The notes beneath the pieces are model-generated. The model searched no databases. It was not told the origin of the DNA and saw nothing but the letters and a program-made list of their open reading frames with translations. A stretch of 64,000 nt of DNA, taken from NCBI GenBank assembly GCA_900465685.1, contig UEGR01000013.1:1-64000 (forward strand), in the 5' to 3' direction. Each line of letters begins with the position of its first letter. The first letter of the stretch is position 1. Shown here in pieces: positions 44,517 through 54,209 of the stretch. The DNA is from Hyphomicrobiales bacterium. Its GTDB lineage: Bacteria > Pseudomonadota > Alphaproteobacteria > Rhizobiales > Rhizobiaceae. Both the position numbers and the translations under genes were made by a program.

Positions 44517-45686
44517 TCAGAGGCCGTTGAAGAATGTGCTGAGCCGATCCATTGCCTGTTCGAGCCGTTCGTAGCTTTCCGAGCCGAAGCAGACCCGCAA
44601 GTGGCTGTCACCCGATTTGCCGTAAAAGCCACCAGCCTCAACAACAACGCCGGCTTCCTCAAGGATCATGTCGGCAGCCTGTTGGGAGGTGAGGCCCGTG
44701 CCGCTAATGTCTGGAAAGGCATAGATTGTGCCTTCCGGGCTCTCGCATGTCACGCCAGGCATCTGGTTGAGGCGGCTCACAACGAGGTCTCGTTTGCGGC
44801 GATCGTCGGCGACCATATCGTCAAGAATAACAGCCGGGCCTGTGACAGCTGCCAGAGCGCCATACTGAATAAAGGTGTTGACGTGAGTGATCTCGTTGGC
44901 CGTTAGCTTGAGGAAGGCTGGCATCAGGGATGCATCGGCGACAAGATAGCCCAGCCGCCAGCCATCCATCGCATAGGCCTTGGTGAAGGCGAACATTGAG
45001 ATGGTGCGTTCTTTCATGCCCGGCAGCGCTGCGATTGAGATATGTTCAGAACCATCGAACAGGATCTGCTCGTAGACTTCGTCCGAGACGATGACGAGAT
45101 CATGCTTGATAGCCAGATCAGCCAGAACTTCCAGTTCGGCGCGACTATAGACACGGCCGGTCGGGTTAGAGGGGTTTACCAGCACGATCATACGCGTACG
45201 CGCTGTAATCAGAGGTTCAATCAACTCGCGGCTAATGCCGAAATTTGCCTTGGGATCAAGAGGGGCCAGCACGACGCGAGCTCCGGTCATCTCGATCTTG
45301 TTGATGTGCTGCGGATAATAAGGTTCCAACAGAATCGCCTCGTCGCCTTCGTCGAGAAGAGCCATGAAGGCAACGAAAGATGCCTGGGTAAGACCGTTGA
45401 CCATGAGAATTTCATCGGGTGTCACATCGATCTTATTGTAATCGGCAAGCTTCTTCTGCAGAGCGTTGCGTAACTCTGTCTCGCCGCGCATGTCGCTGTA
45501 ATGCACGTGACCGTCGCGCAAAGCCTTGATTGCGGCGTCCTTGATGTGCGCAGGCGTGTCATGGAAGGGGCGGCCGAGTTCAAGATGAATGAGGTCAACG
45601 CCGGAGGAAGCCAGCGCGGCAGCCTTCTGGAACATGCCGAAACTCTTGGGAGAGGTTTGCGTAATCCGCCGCGCAAAACGTGCCAT
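44517..45686 (-). CDS. PLP-dependent aminotransferase class I
   Basis: A 389-residue fold-type I aminotransferase. The PLP lysine is Lys236 (FTKAYAMDGWRLGY), with Asn174 (NPSNPTG), Asp202 and Tyr205 (SDEVY) and Arg244. A conserved Arg near the end (HLRVCFGS) should bind the substrate carboxylate. The gene is divergent from the GntR regulator at 45859 and shares its control region. Amino-donor specificity cannot be read. Confidence 0.9.
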   Translation of the reverse strand: MARFARRITQTSPKSFGMFQKAAALASSGVDLIHLELGRPFHDTPAHIKDAAIKALRDGHVHYSDMRGETELRNALQKKLADYNKIDVTPDEILMVNGLTQASFVAFMALLDEGDEAILLEPYYPQHINKIEMTGARVVLAPLDPKANFGISRELIEPLITARTRMIVLVNPSNPTGRVYSRAELEVLADLAIKHDLVIVSDEVYEQILFDGSEHISIAALPGMKERTISMFAFTKAYAMDGWRLGYLVADASLMPAFLKLTANEITHVNTFIQYGALAAVTGPAVILDDMVADDRRKRDLVVSRLNQMPGVTCESPEGTIYAFPDISGTGLTSQQAADMILEEAGVVVEAGGFYGKSGDSHLRVCFGSESYERLEQAMDRLSTFFNGL

Positions 45687-45768
45687 CTGATCATTCCTGT
45701 GCTGGTCTATCTTGATCCGGGTTAAGGTTCCGGGTCGTTGGCGCAGACTTCTTATCGAGTTTTGAGCG

Positions 45769-45778
45769 TTTGATCAAA
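45769..45778. promoter_or_regulatory. GntR-type operator candidate, copy 1
   Basis: TTTGATCAAA, a perfect 10-bp palindrome, lies between the divergent aminotransferase and GntR genes. The same ten bases sit inside the palindrome at 46698-46709 in front of the next transcription unit. Confidence 0.55.
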
Positions 45779-45858
45779 TGATATATTGGCTTGTTTTCGC
45801 CTCTGGGGCATGTAAAAGTTCGGCATAGTATTGTTCGCCAATCAAACAAGGAGTCCGT

Positions 45859-46551
45859 TTGTTGTCACTCGACGAAGGATTTGGTCCCGTTTCCGGCCGA
45901 GTGACCGTACAGGACGCTGTCTACCTGCAGTTGCGTGAGGCGCTACTGATCGGTCGTTTTGATCCCGGTCAGGTGCTGACCATCGCGTCGCTGTCGCAGA
46001 CATTCGATACCAGCCATATGCCAGTGCGCGAAGCATTGCGGCGGCTTGCAGCGGAGAAGGCTCTTGAAGTGGCGCGCAATGGTTCGGCGCGGGTCCCGCC
46101 GGTCAGCGTCGCCAGGCTTGACGACCTCTGTCAGGCGAGAGCCACGGTGGAGGGTCTTGCCACTGAATTGGCGGCGCAAGCGATCACTACGGAGGAAATC
46201 GAGGCGCTGGAGGCCAATATCGTCCTTCACGAAGCTTGCGCTGGCGAGGAGCAGGTTTACGCAATGCTCGACCGCAATCGTGAGTTTCATTATCTGATCT
46301 ATAAGGCCTCCCATTCCGAAGTTCTCATGCAGCTTATAGACACGCTATGGTTGCGATATGGACCGTATATGCGCATGTTGTCGGCCTATGTGCAGCCGCG
46401 CATGAAGGCAGAAGGCGACAAGGCTTATACACGGAATCACCGGCGTATCGTAGCGGCGATGAAATCGCGTGACGCTGGCCGTGCCCGCGAAGCCATGGTG
46501 TCGGATATACGCGATACGCAGGATCTTTTGCGCACGTTGATCGCGGAATAA
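45859..46551 (+). CDS. GntR-family (FCD-type) regulator
   Basis: A 230-residue regulator: winged helix with VQDAVYLQLREALLIGRFDPG and the hallmark HMPVREALRRLAAE, then an FCD helical effector domain with His and Asp/Glu metal-site candidates (EFHYLIY, TRNHRRIV). The start is TTG 45859, five bases after AAGGAG; a second TTG follows directly. It probably represses the aminotransferase and the enzyme/transporter unit downstream through TTTGATCAAA sites. Confidence 0.88.
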   Translation: MLSLDEGFGPVSGRVTVQDAVYLQLREALLIGRFDPGQVLTIASLSQTFDTSHMPVREALRRLAAEKALEVARNGSARVPPVSVARLDDLCQARATVEGLATELAAQAITTEEIEALEANIVLHEACAGEEQVYAMLDRNREFHYLIYKASHSEVLMQLIDTLWLRYGPYMRMLSAYVQPRMKAEGDKAYTRNHRRIVAAMKSRDAGRAREAMVSDIRDTQDLLRTLIAE

Positions 46552-46697
46552 TGCCGTTGATGTGGCTTCCGAGCTTCATGGTCTTTTTCAAAATGATGTA
46601 AATAAGTCAGTGATTTAATATGGATTCAGCGTAGCGCAGAATGCAATTTTGCGGTTCGCTCAAGTAGCCGGATTGACGTCGTCCGAATACTGTGATC

Positions 46698-46709
46698 TTT
46701 TGATCAAAA
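46698..46709. promoter_or_regulatory. GntR-type operator candidate, copy 2
   Basis: TTTTGATCAAAA is a perfect 12-bp palindrome 15 bases upstream of ATG 46725, overlapping where the transcript would begin. It contains the same core as the site at 45769-45778. Confidence 0.6.
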
Positions 46710-46724
46710 TATTTGAGGGCTAAA

Positions 46725-47855
46725 ATGTCTGACTATTTCCTCTATCATTCGATCGGCACTTTCCCCGGCAAGGCGGAAAAGATGGGGGATGCCTTGTCCG
46801 CTTTCTCCGCCGTTTGGTCTGCGGAGGATGATGGCCAATGGCCTGCCGCGCTTGCGGCCCGTCAGACTTTCATTGATGCGTGGCGCGGTGTGATCGATGC
46901 GCCGGAAGGCTCGCTGACCACAGCCGAGAATGTGACGACGGCGCTTTACAGTATCATCGGTGGACTGCCGGAAGAGCGGTTGCGTGGTAAGCGGTTGCTT
47001 GTTGCCGCCGATTGTTTCCCCAGTCTGCATTTCATGCTGGCCGGTATCGCAGAGCGCTTTGGTTTCACATTGGACACGGTGCCTATGCGTCCCGGCGAGG
47101 CTTGGGTGCGCGATGAGGACTTCATCGCACGCTGGCAGGATGATGTGGGTGTTGCGCTGCTGACATTCGTTTCATCCACCACCTCACATAAGGTCGATGT
47201 TCAAGCCCTTTGTGCACATGGTCGGGCGATGGGAACACTGGTCGGTGTCGATATTACACAAGGCGTCGGCGTTTTGCCATTCTCAGTCAAGACAGTTGAG
47301 CCGGATTTCGTCGTTTCCACCTCGCTGAAATGGTTATGCGGCGCTTCGGGTGCGGGGATCGTACAGGTCAGGCCGTCATTGCTGGCTGATCTGCGGCCAG
47401 AGCTTCGCGGCTGGTTCAGCCAGGAGAACCCGTTTTCCTGGGATCTCGACGGGTTTAGCTTTGCGGATGATGCGCGACGCCTGGATCACGGTACGCCCGC
47501 GATACTGGCGTCTGTCGCCTCTCTGCCGGGTATCCAATGGGCGATGGAACAGGGCGTCGATAACATTCGTGCGAATAATCTGGTTAGCGCTCATGCCATC
47601 ATCGCACGTGCACAGAATCTCGGTTGGAAGCTCGTTTCCCCTGTCGACGATGAGCGACGCGGCGGCAGCGTGATGCTGACTCTGCCAGCCGAAGTTGTTC
47701 CGGCGGCGGTAATATCGGCGTTGCGCGAGCAGAAAATCTATTGTGATGCGCGCGGTAGCACGATGCGGCTTTCGCCGGGTTGGGTTACGTCAGCCGATGC
47801 GGTCGACCACCTCTTTACTGCGCTGGAACGTATCGTACCCAAACAAGCTGCCTGA
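46725..47855 (+). CDS. PLP-dependent class V enzyme (kynureninase-like)
   Basis: A 376-residue fold-type I PLP enzyme of class V. The PLP lysine is Lys202 (VVSTSLKWLCGASG), with Asp176 (VGVDITQG) contacting the pyridine nitrogen. The STTSHKVDV segment (151-159) and overall order match kynureninase and cysteine-desulfurase relatives. The ATG at 46725 follows GAGGG. It begins a unit of five genes with the importer and a second class V enzyme. Substrate unknown. Confidence 0.85.
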   Translation: MSDYFLYHSIGTFPGKAEKMGDALSAFSAVWSAEDDGQWPAALAARQTFIDAWRGVIDAPEGSLTTAENVTTALYSIIGGLPEERLRGKRLLVAADCFPSLHFMLAGIAERFGFTLDTVPMRPGEAWVRDEDFIARWQDDVGVALLTFVSSTTSHKVDVQALCAHGRAMGTLVGVDITQGVGVLPFSVKTVEPDFVVSTSLKWLCGASGAGIVQVRPSLLADLRPELRGWFSQENPFSWDLDGFSFADDARRLDHGTPAILASVASLPGIQWAMEQGVDNIRANNLVSAHAIIARAQNLGWKLVSPVDDERRGGSVMLTLPAEVVPAAVISALREQKIYCDARGSTMRLSPGWVTSADAVDHLFTALERIVPKQAA

Positions 47856-47917
47856 TGCAGTGACGGGCACAGATAATTATCGATCATAATCAGAGACAAG
47901 AAGTCCAGAGAGGAACC

Positions 47918-48706
47918 ATGTTTAAGAAAGTCGCTATTCTGACAGCTGCAGCCCTGTCGTTGATGGTTTCGTCCGCATTCGCGGACGGCAAGATTGTTGT
48001 CGGCTCCTATGCCGCCAATCCGCCATGGGAATTCAAGAACGAGAAGGGCGTCTTCGAGGGCTTTGAGGTCGATGTCGCTACCGAAGCCGCAAAGCGCCTC
48101 GGCATGGATGTTGAATTCCAGCCCCTCGGCTTTCAGGCACTGTTTGCCGCCACAAGTTCGGGCCGCGTCGATTTTGCCATTTCGTCGATTTCGGTCACGA
48201 ACGAACGCCTGAAGACGCAATCCTTCACGCAGCCCTATTATGACAGCGACGGCACTATCGTCGGCAAGGCCGATTCCTCGGTCAAGACATTGGAAGACCT
48301 CAAGGGCAAGGTGATCGGCGTTGTCGCTGGCACCACCGGTGAGAGCTGGGCAAAGGAAAATGCCGAAAAGCTTGGCATCGCTGATGTCAAAAGCTATGCG
48401 GCTCAACAGGATCTGCTGCTCGACGTGCAGACCGGTCGAATTGTGGGTGGCGCCGGTGAACTGGCCGGTTTCCAGTACGCGATCCAGAAAATGCCAGCTC
48501 TGAAGGTTCTCGTTCGTATCCCGACGGGTGAACGCTTTGCCATGATGGCCAAGAAGGATCTCGAAATCCTGCCAAAGGTCAATGACGAGATTTCCAAAAT
48601 GAAGGAAGACGGCACTCTGGCCGCCATCCACAAGAAGTGGTTCGGTGTCGAACCGGATGCCGGCACCTCGACCGTCAAGCCGATGCCGGTTCCATCCGCG
48701 CAGTAA
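47918..48706 (+). CDS. Polar-amino-acid-type ABC substrate-binding protein
   Basis: A 262-residue family-3 binding protein with signal peptide (AILTAAALSLMVSSAFA, cut before DGK). The mature sequence opens KIVVGSYAANPPWEFKNEKG and contains GFEVDVATEAAKRL and FAISSISVTNERLKTQSF, as in amino-acid binders. AGAGGAA precedes the ATG. A hairpin with a 9-bp outer stem follows the stop. Confidence 0.9.
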   Translation: MFKKVAILTAAALSLMVSSAFADGKIVVGSYAANPPWEFKNEKGVFEGFEVDVATEAAKRLGMDVEFQPLGFQALFAATSSGRVDFAISSISVTNERLKTQSFTQPYYDSDGTIVGKADSSVKTLEDLKGKVIGVVAGTTGESWAKENAEKLGIADVKSYAAQQDLLLDVQTGRIVGGAGELAGFQYAIQKMPALKVLVRIPTGERFAMMAKKDLEILPKVNDEISKMKEDGTLAAIHKKWFGVEPDAGTSTVKPMPVPSAQ

Positions 48707-48712
48707 ACACAA

Positions 48713-48743
48713 GCGGCTGCGTCAGGTTCACTGGCGCAGCCGC
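48713..48743 (+). terminator. Intercistronic hairpin after binding-protein gene
   Basis: GCGGCTGCG pairs with CGCAGCCGC; a T-G wobble and CAG/CTG extend the stem to 13 pairs with loop GTTCA. There is no T-run, and the permease starts 36 bases later, so partial attenuation or mRNA protection is likelier than termination. Confidence 0.6.
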
Positions 48744-48778
48744 CACTCAAACCACCTCAGGATTTCTGGATTGACGCC

Positions 48779-49456
48779 ATGGGTCTGATCGAAACGTTTT
48801 TCAATTGGGACATTCTCGTCCGGTCCTTTCCGATCTTGCTGCTCGGGCTGGGTAACACGCTGCTTCTGGGCATAACCGCAATTTTCTTCGGTAGCCTTTT
48901 CGGCCTGCTTCTCTGCTTTGTGCGCCTCTATGCGCCCAAGCCGTTTCAATATATCGCCATTGGTTATATCGATATCTTTCGAGCACTGCCGGTTCTGGTG
49001 GTTCTGATCCTCATCTATTACGCACTGCCTTTCGTCGGCATTTCGTTCTCGTCCTTTACCTCGGCGACGTTGGCGCTATCCATGGTGTTGGCCGCCTTTA
49101 CGGCCGAAGTCTGTCGTGCTGGCATTGAGAATGTGCCAAAGGGACAGTTCGAGGCGGCGGTTTCGCTGGGCCTGCCGTTCTGGCAGGCAATGCGTAAAAT
49201 CATCCTGCCTCAGGCGCTCAAGGTCATGGTGCCCCCATTGACCTCCAATTGTATCTCCACCTTCAAGGATACGGCGCTGGCCTCTGTGGTTGCCATGCCT
49301 GACCTGCTCAAGCAGGCCAACGACACACAAGCGTTGATGGCCAACCCGACGCCTTTGATCGGCGCCGCAATCATCTATTTCGCTTTCCTCTGGCCGATGG
49401 TTCGTCTGGTCGGCTATCTCGAAAAGCGCAGCGCTACCGCAAAGACTGCGCGCTGA
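48779..49456 (+). CDS. Polar-amino-acid-type ABC permease
   Basis: A 225-residue permease with about five spans and a recognisable EAA loop ([22 protein letters not shown], then MRKIILPQA). It is the only permease of this set, so it probably works as a homodimer. The Shine-Dalgarno before ATG 48779 is weak. Confidence 0.9.
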   Translation: MGLIETFFNWDILVRSFPILLLGLGNTLLLGITAIFFGSLFGLLLCFVRLYAPKPFQYIAIGYIDIFRALPVLVVLILIYYALPFVGISFSSFTSATLALSMVLAAFTAEVCRAGIENVPKGQFEAAVSLGLPFWQAMRKIILPQALKVMVPPLTSNCISTFKDTALASVVAMPDLLKQANDTQALMANPTPLIGAAIIYFAFLWPMVRLVGYLEKRSATAKTAR

Positions 49457-49479
49457 CGCCGACAAAACTGGTTTCTACG

Positions 49480-50244
49480 ATGACCAATAAGATCTCCGCA
49501 AAATCGACCGACCGACCGGCCATCATCATGCGTGGCATCAACAAGTGGTACGGTGATTATCACGCGCTTCGCGATGTGAACCTTTCCGTCGCGAAGGGCG
49601 AGCGTATCGTCATTTGCGGGCCGTCAGGCTCGGGAAAATCGACCACCATCCGCTGCATCAATCAACTGGAAAAGCACGAAAGCGGCTCAATCGTCGTTGA
49701 CGGTATAGAACTTAACGGCAAGGGCCCACAGCTGGACGCAATCCGCCGCGAGGTTGGCATGGTGTTCCAGCATTTCAATCTGTTTCCGCATCTGACGATC
49801 ATGGAGAATTGCACCATCGCTCCCATGACGGTGAAGAAAATCCAGCAAAAAGAAGCCGAGGTGCTTGCCCGCAAGTATCTCGAGCGTGTGCGCATCGGCC
49901 ATCTGGCGGATCGCTACCCTTCGCAGCTTTCGGGCGGCCAGCAGCAGCGCGCGGCAATCTCGCGGTCGCTTTGCATGCAGCCCAAGGTGATGTTGTTTGA
50001 CGAGCCGACCTCGGCGCTCGATCCGGAAACCGTGGGCGAAGTCCTCGATACCATGATCTCGCTCGCCGAAGACGGCATGACCATGCTGGTCGTGACCCAT
50101 GAAATGGGCTTTGCACGTCGCGTTGCTGACCGGGTGATCTTCATGGATCACGGTGCGATCTGTGAGGAAGCAAAGCCGCAGGATTTCTTCACTGCGCCGA
50201 AGAGCGAGCGAGCTGCAGCCTTTCTCCAGCAGATCATGCACTAG
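49480..50244 (+). CDS. Polar-amino-acid-type ABC ATPase
   Basis: A 254-residue GlnQ-class ATPase with Walker [10 protein letters not shown], signature LSGGQQQR, Walker B VMLFDEP and the [15 protein letters not shown] segment. It follows the permease after 23 bases. The signature is followed by AAISRSL where VAIARAL is more usual, a small variation. Confidence 0.9.
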   Translation: MTNKISAKSTDRPAIIMRGINKWYGDYHALRDVNLSVAKGERIVICGPSGSGKSTTIRCINQLEKHESGSIVVDGIELNGKGPQLDAIRREVGMVFQHFNLFPHLTIMENCTIAPMTVKKIQQKEAEVLARKYLERVRIGHLADRYPSQLSGGQQQRAAISRSLCMQPKVMLFDEPTSALDPETVGEVLDTMISLAEDGMTMLVVTHEMGFARRVADRVIFMDHGAICEEAKPQDFFTAPKSERAAAFLQQIMH

Positions 50245-50285
50245 CCGCGAAAGCAGCACCGACATTCGTTTGGGAGAGTATCTCG

Positions 50286-51542
50286 ATGCCTACAGCTTTT
50301 GAAAGCGCCGGAGCGTTTCCGGTGGACCGCGCACGCGCTCATTTTCCGGCTTTATCCCTGCCGGGCAATCCGATCTTCTTTGATAATGGTGCAGGCGCGC
50401 AGGTGCCTCAAGGCGTTATCGACGCCGTCAGCAACCACATGCTGCACCGCATGGTGCAGCGGGGAGGGCGGTATGCATCGAGCCGCGCGGTGGATCAGGC
50501 GATAGCTGATGCGCGCCAGAGCGTTGCCATTCTCGTCAACGCTTATGATCCAGCCGAGGTTTCCTTCGGCATGAATGCTACCTCCTTCATCCGGCTCGTC
50601 AGTCTGGGCATCGCCAGAATGATCGAGCAACGCAACGAGATTGTCATTACCGACATGGATCATGACGCGAATATCTCGACCTGGCTGGCGCTTGAAAGTC
50701 AGGGCGTGAAATGCGTCTGGTGGAGGATGCGCGAGGACGGCAACCTGCATGTCGATGACCTGAAGCCGCTGCTGAACCAACGCACACGCCTTGTAGCCGT
50801 CACCGTGGCCTCGCATTGCATCGGGTCGCTTGTCGATGTCCGTCGCGTCGCGGAGTTGGCGCATGCGGCTGGTGCGGAAGTCTTTCTCGATGCCGTCCAT
50901 TATGGACCACATGGCCTGATCGACGTGCAGGCTTGGGATTGCGACTATCTTGTCTGCTCAGGCTACAAGAATTTCTCTCCGCATATGGGCTTTCTCTGGG
51001 GTCGGTTTGAGCTGCTTAGAGCTTTGCCGACTTTCAAAGAAGATTTCATACCCGACGTGCCACCACACAAGATCGAAGTGGGCACTTTCACCTATGAAAA
51101 TGCCGTGGGTATGGGGGCAGCAGTTGACTATCTGGAAGCGCTTAGCCGTAACTTTGAGGCATCGTCCGGGCAGTCGCGTCGCGCTGATCTGGTCGCTGGC
51201 ATGGCAGCTGTCAGGGCCTATGAGATGACGCTGTCGCTTTCCCTTCTGAAGGTGCTGAAATCGCATGGTGCCATCATCTATGGGGTGTCAGACGAGGCAC
51301 GCATTGCCGAACGTGTGCCGACCTTTTGCTTCAACGTGCCGGGCAAGCAGCCTGCCGACGTCGCTCAGGCCATGGCAGATGCGGGTATCATGATACGCGA
51401 CGGCCACTTGTTTGCGCCGCGGTTGATGACGAGGTTCGGGCTCAGCATGGATAGCGGCGCGCTTCGGGCAACCCTGGTGCACTACAATACGATGGAAGAG
51501 ATCGCTCACTTCGACAGGGTACTGAAAGCAATTCGGGATTGA
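50286..51542 (+). CDS. PLP-dependent class V aminotransferase (cysteine-desulfurase-like)
   Basis: A 418-residue class V PLP enzyme. Lys228 in [11 protein letters not shown] is the PLP lysine, Asp202 ([10 protein letters not shown]) the pyridine partner, and His126 in DMDHDAN stacks on the cofactor. The active-site Cys loop typical of housekeeping desulfurases is not evident, so a lyase, epimerase or aminotransferase role is open. GGGAGAG precedes the ATG. It is the last gene of the unit. Confidence 0.85.
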   Translation: MPTAFESAGAFPVDRARAHFPALSLPGNPIFFDNGAGAQVPQGVIDAVSNHMLHRMVQRGGRYASSRAVDQAIADARQSVAILVNAYDPAEVSFGMNATSFIRLVSLGIARMIEQRNEIVITDMDHDANISTWLALESQGVKCVWWRMREDGNLHVDDLKPLLNQRTRLVAVTVASHCIGSLVDVRRVAELAHAAGAEVFLDAVHYGPHGLIDVQAWDCDYLVCSGYKNFSPHMGFLWGRFELLRALPTFKEDFIPDVPPHKIEVGTFTYENAVGMGAAVDYLEALSRNFEASSGQSRRADLVAGMAAVRAYEMTLSLSLLKVLKSHGAIIYGVSDEARIAERVPTFCFNVPGKQPADVAQAMADAGIMIRDGHLFAPRLMTRFGLSMDSGALRATLVHYNTMEEIAHFDRVLKAIRD

Positions 51543-51670
51543 AAGCAATTCGCTGTCAATAATCTGGCGCATCGGATTTGCGCCGGTCATGCCCGTATTC
51601 CAGACGTTCCACCACGACCACAGAAGGGCTTACTGGAGCGGATAAGGTTATTCACACGGCTGATCGAGCA

Positions 51671-52507
51671 TTACGGGGTCGGGGGCAATGCCTCCGCTTC
51701 GAGCCAATCCGGGTCAATTTCCGGTAACGGAATTGCGTCGAGCAAAGCGCGCGTATAGGCCGATTTCGGGTTAGCGAAGACCTGTTCACAGGCCCCCGCC
51801 TCGACTACCTTGCCGAAACGAAGCACATAGACGCGGTCGCAGATGGCGCGGATGACGCTGAGATCGTGACTGATAAAGGCCATGGACAAGCCCATGTCCC
51901 GCGACAGGTCCTTCAACAGGTTGAGAACCTGCGCTTGCGTCGAGACATCCAGACCGGAGACAATCTCGTCGGCCAGAACGAAGTCCGGTTCGAGAAGGGC
52001 GGCACGGGCGATGCCGATCCGCTGACGTTGACCGCCAGACAGTTCGTGAGCGTTGCGGCCGAGCACAGCCTTGGGCAGAGTGAAACGGTCGAGAATCCTG
52101 AGGACCTTTGCCTCAGCCTCAGTCGCGTTGGTGGCCAAGCCGTGCAGCAGCATTGGCTCTATCAGAATGCGGCGAATGGAATGGCGTGGATTGAGTGACG
52201 CCATCGGGTCCTGGAAGATCATTTGCATGCGTCGACGCAGCGGTCGCATCCTGCTATCGGGCAAGTGGGTGATATCCTGTCCGTCAAACCGAATCTCGCC
52301 TGCAGAGGTGTCGACGAGGCGCAGAAGCGCCCGGCCAAGCGTTGTCTTCCCTGAGCCGGATTCGCCGACAATGCCAATCGTCTCGCCACGTTCGATGTCG
52401 ATATCGATGCCATGCAGCACTTTATGGCCAGCAGACTTGCTGAAAAGTCCGCCTGCACCGTAAGCGACTTCAATGCCACGAGCTGTGAGAAGCATATTGC
52501 TCATCAA
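51671..52507 (-). CDS. Oligopeptide-type ABC ATPase (DppF class)
   Basis: A 278-residue ATPase with Walker A GESGSGKTT, LSGGQRQR and FVLADEIVSGLD; the usual DEP of Walker B reads DEI here. The C-terminal cysteine extension of longer relatives is short. It ends the operon and overlaps the DppD-class gene by four bases. Confidence 0.88.
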   Translation of the reverse strand: MMSNMLLTARGIEVAYGAGGLFSKSAGHKVLHGIDIDIERGETIGIVGESGSGKTTLGRALLRLVDTSAGEIRFDGQDITHLPDSRMRPLRRRMQMIFQDPMASLNPRHSIRRILIEPMLLHGLATNATEAEAKVLRILDRFTLPKAVLGRNAHELSGGQRQRIGIARAALLEPDFVLADEIVSGLDVSTQAQVLNLLKDLSRDMGLSMAFISHDLSVIRAICDRVYVLRFGKVVEAGACEQVFANPKSAYTRALLDAIPLPEIDPDWLEAEALPPTP

Positions 52508-53364
52508 GTTAGTCCGATCTCGGCGCGCAGTTGTTCGAACACCGATTGTGGCACAGGCTCCAGGCCTACCTCGGGGCGGTCGTAGCGCGGGCCGGCTGCC
52601 AACAGGGCTTTCGTGTAAATGTGTTTGGGATGTTGCAGGACGTCCGCAGTGCTGCCCTGCTCAATGACCTTGCCGGAGTAGAGCAGCGTTACGCTGTCGC
52701 AAATTTGGGCGACGACGCCGAGATCATGCGTCACGAATATCACGCCCGTCCCATGAGCGCGCTGCATGCCGCGGATAAGGTGTAGGATCTGCTTTTGAAC
52801 GGTCACGTCGAGCGCGGTTGTCGGCTCGTCGGCAATCACGAGCTTTGGTTCGAGCGCAAAGGCCGATGCGATCAGTACGCGCTGGCGCATGCCGCCCGAA
52901 AGCTCATGCGGATAAGCGCGCAAAACGCGTTCGGGGTCGCGGATATGCACTTCCTCCAGCAAGGCGAGCGCGCGCTCGCGGGCGGCCTTTCTCGATAGGC
53001 TGCGCTTGAGGCGCAAGCCGTCGGTTAGTTGTGCCTCAATGCGACGGCCGGGATTGAGCGCTGTCTGCGGGTCTTGGGAGATCAAGGAAATCTCGCTACC
53101 CATGATCTGGCGCAATTGCGGTGCAGACATGGTGAGCAGGTCACGGCCTTCAAAATCGATGGCGCCGCCGGTGATGCGGATGGTGCGTGGCAGAATGCCC
53201 AGCAGTGCCTTGGCTATTGTCGACTTACCGGCGCCACTTTCTCCGACGAGGCCTCGCACCTCTCCGCGCTCGAGCGTCAGGGCGACGTCGCGAAGAACGG
53301 CTGCGCCGCCGTCCCGATCCGAGACTGCCGAGAGGTTATTGATGGAGAGAAGAGGTGCGGTCAT
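52504..53364 (-). CDS. Oligopeptide-type ABC ATPase (DppD class)
   Basis: A 286-residue ATPase with Walker [18 protein letters not shown] and [12 protein letters not shown]. It is shorter than typical DppD, lacking the C-terminal cysteine-rich extension. Four-base overlaps on both sides tie it to its partner and the permease. Confidence 0.88.
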   Translation of the reverse strand: MTAPLLSINNLSAVSDRDGGAAVLRDVALTLERGEVRGLVGESGAGKSTIAKALLGILPRTIRITGGAIDFEGRDLLTMSAPQLRQIMGSEISLISQDPQTALNPGRRIEAQLTDGLRLKRSLSRKAARERALALLEEVHIRDPERVLRAYPHELSGGMRQRVLIASAFALEPKLVIADEPTTALDVTVQKQILHLIRGMQRAHGTGVIFVTHDLGVVAQICDSVTLLYSGKVIEQGSTADVLQHPKHIYTKALLAAGPRYDRPEVGLEPVPQSVFEQLRAEIGLT

Positions 53365-54209
53365 CGGCGCATCATCGGGTCAAGGGCGCGGCGCAGGCCG
53401 TCGCCAAGTTGATTGAAGGCAAGAACTGTCAGAAAAAGCATTATGAGAGGTGCCACCAGCACCCACCAGCCCTGATAGATGATCTGTCGACCCTGCGCGA
53501 TCATACCGCCCCAAGTCGGTGTGTCCGAGGAGACTGAAAGGCCGACGAAGGAGAGAATGGCTTCGACGATTACAGCAATGCCCATTTCCAGACTGATGAG
53601 CGCGATCAGGACCGGGCCAACATTCGGCAGGATCTGGCCAATCAGAATCTTGAAGCGAGAGAAGCCGAGAACCTTCGCTGCCGTCACATAGTCCATCTGC
53701 GCCTGTGCCATGGTTTCCGAACGAACGACGCGACAAAATCGCGTCCAGTCGATGATAACGATGGCTGCGATTACGGAATGAACGCCCGCGCCGAAGACCG
53801 CAACCAGAAGGATTGATAGCAGGACCGGCGGGAAGGCCATCCAGATGTCGACGAGGCGGGAGATGATGGCATCCACCCATCCGCGATACCAACCGGCCAG
53901 AAGTCCAAGTGTAGTGCCGACCAGTGCTGAAAGACCTGCGGCGACGAAGGCAACGAGCAGGGCGATGCGTGTGCCGTGGATCAGGCGCGAAAGCACGTCG
54001 CGGCCAAGGTCGTCGGTACCAAACCAGAAGCCGGGTTCGGTGCCCGCATAGCCTGCCGGTGGCAGGGTGGCGAGCATCAGGTCCTGTTCGAGCGGGTCCT
54101 TTGGCGCGAGCCAGGGCGCGAAGATGGCGACCAGTATCAGACAGAGGATAAAGCCGCCGCCGAGGATCACCTTGGGTTCGGAAAGCGCAGCACGCAGTGA
54201 CTTAGCCAT
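53361..54209 (-). CDS. Oligopeptide-type ABC permease (DppC class)
   Basis: A 282-residue DppC-class permease with the FGTDDLGRDVLSRLIHGTR segment and FVGLSVSSDTPTWGGM near the end. The ATG at 54207-54209 overlaps the DppB-class gene by eight bases; the frame above it, to 54395, is a shadow of that gene. Confidence 0.88.
   Translation of the reverse strand: MAKSLRAALSEPKVILGGGFILCLILVAIFAPWLAPKDPLEQDLMLATLPPAGYAGTEPGFWFGTDDLGRDVLSRLIHGTRIALLVAFVAAGLSALVGTTLGLLAGWYRGWVDAIISRLVDIWMAFPPVLLSILLVAVFGAGVHSVIAAIVIIDWTRFCRVVRSETMAQAQMDYVTAAKVLGFSRFKILIGQILPNVGPVLIALISLEMGIAVIVEAILSFVGLSVSSDTPTWGGMIAQGRQIIYQGWWVLVAPLIMLFLTVLAFNQLGDGLRRALDPMMRR

Noticed and set aside
47738-48712. 324-codon minus-strand open frame
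   Set aside because: Antisense to the amino-acid binding protein with signal peptide; no motif, no ribosome site.
51566-51584. GGCGCA/TGCGCC hairpin as terminator between convergent genes
   Set aside because: Only six pairs and no T-run on either strand, so it is too weak to call.
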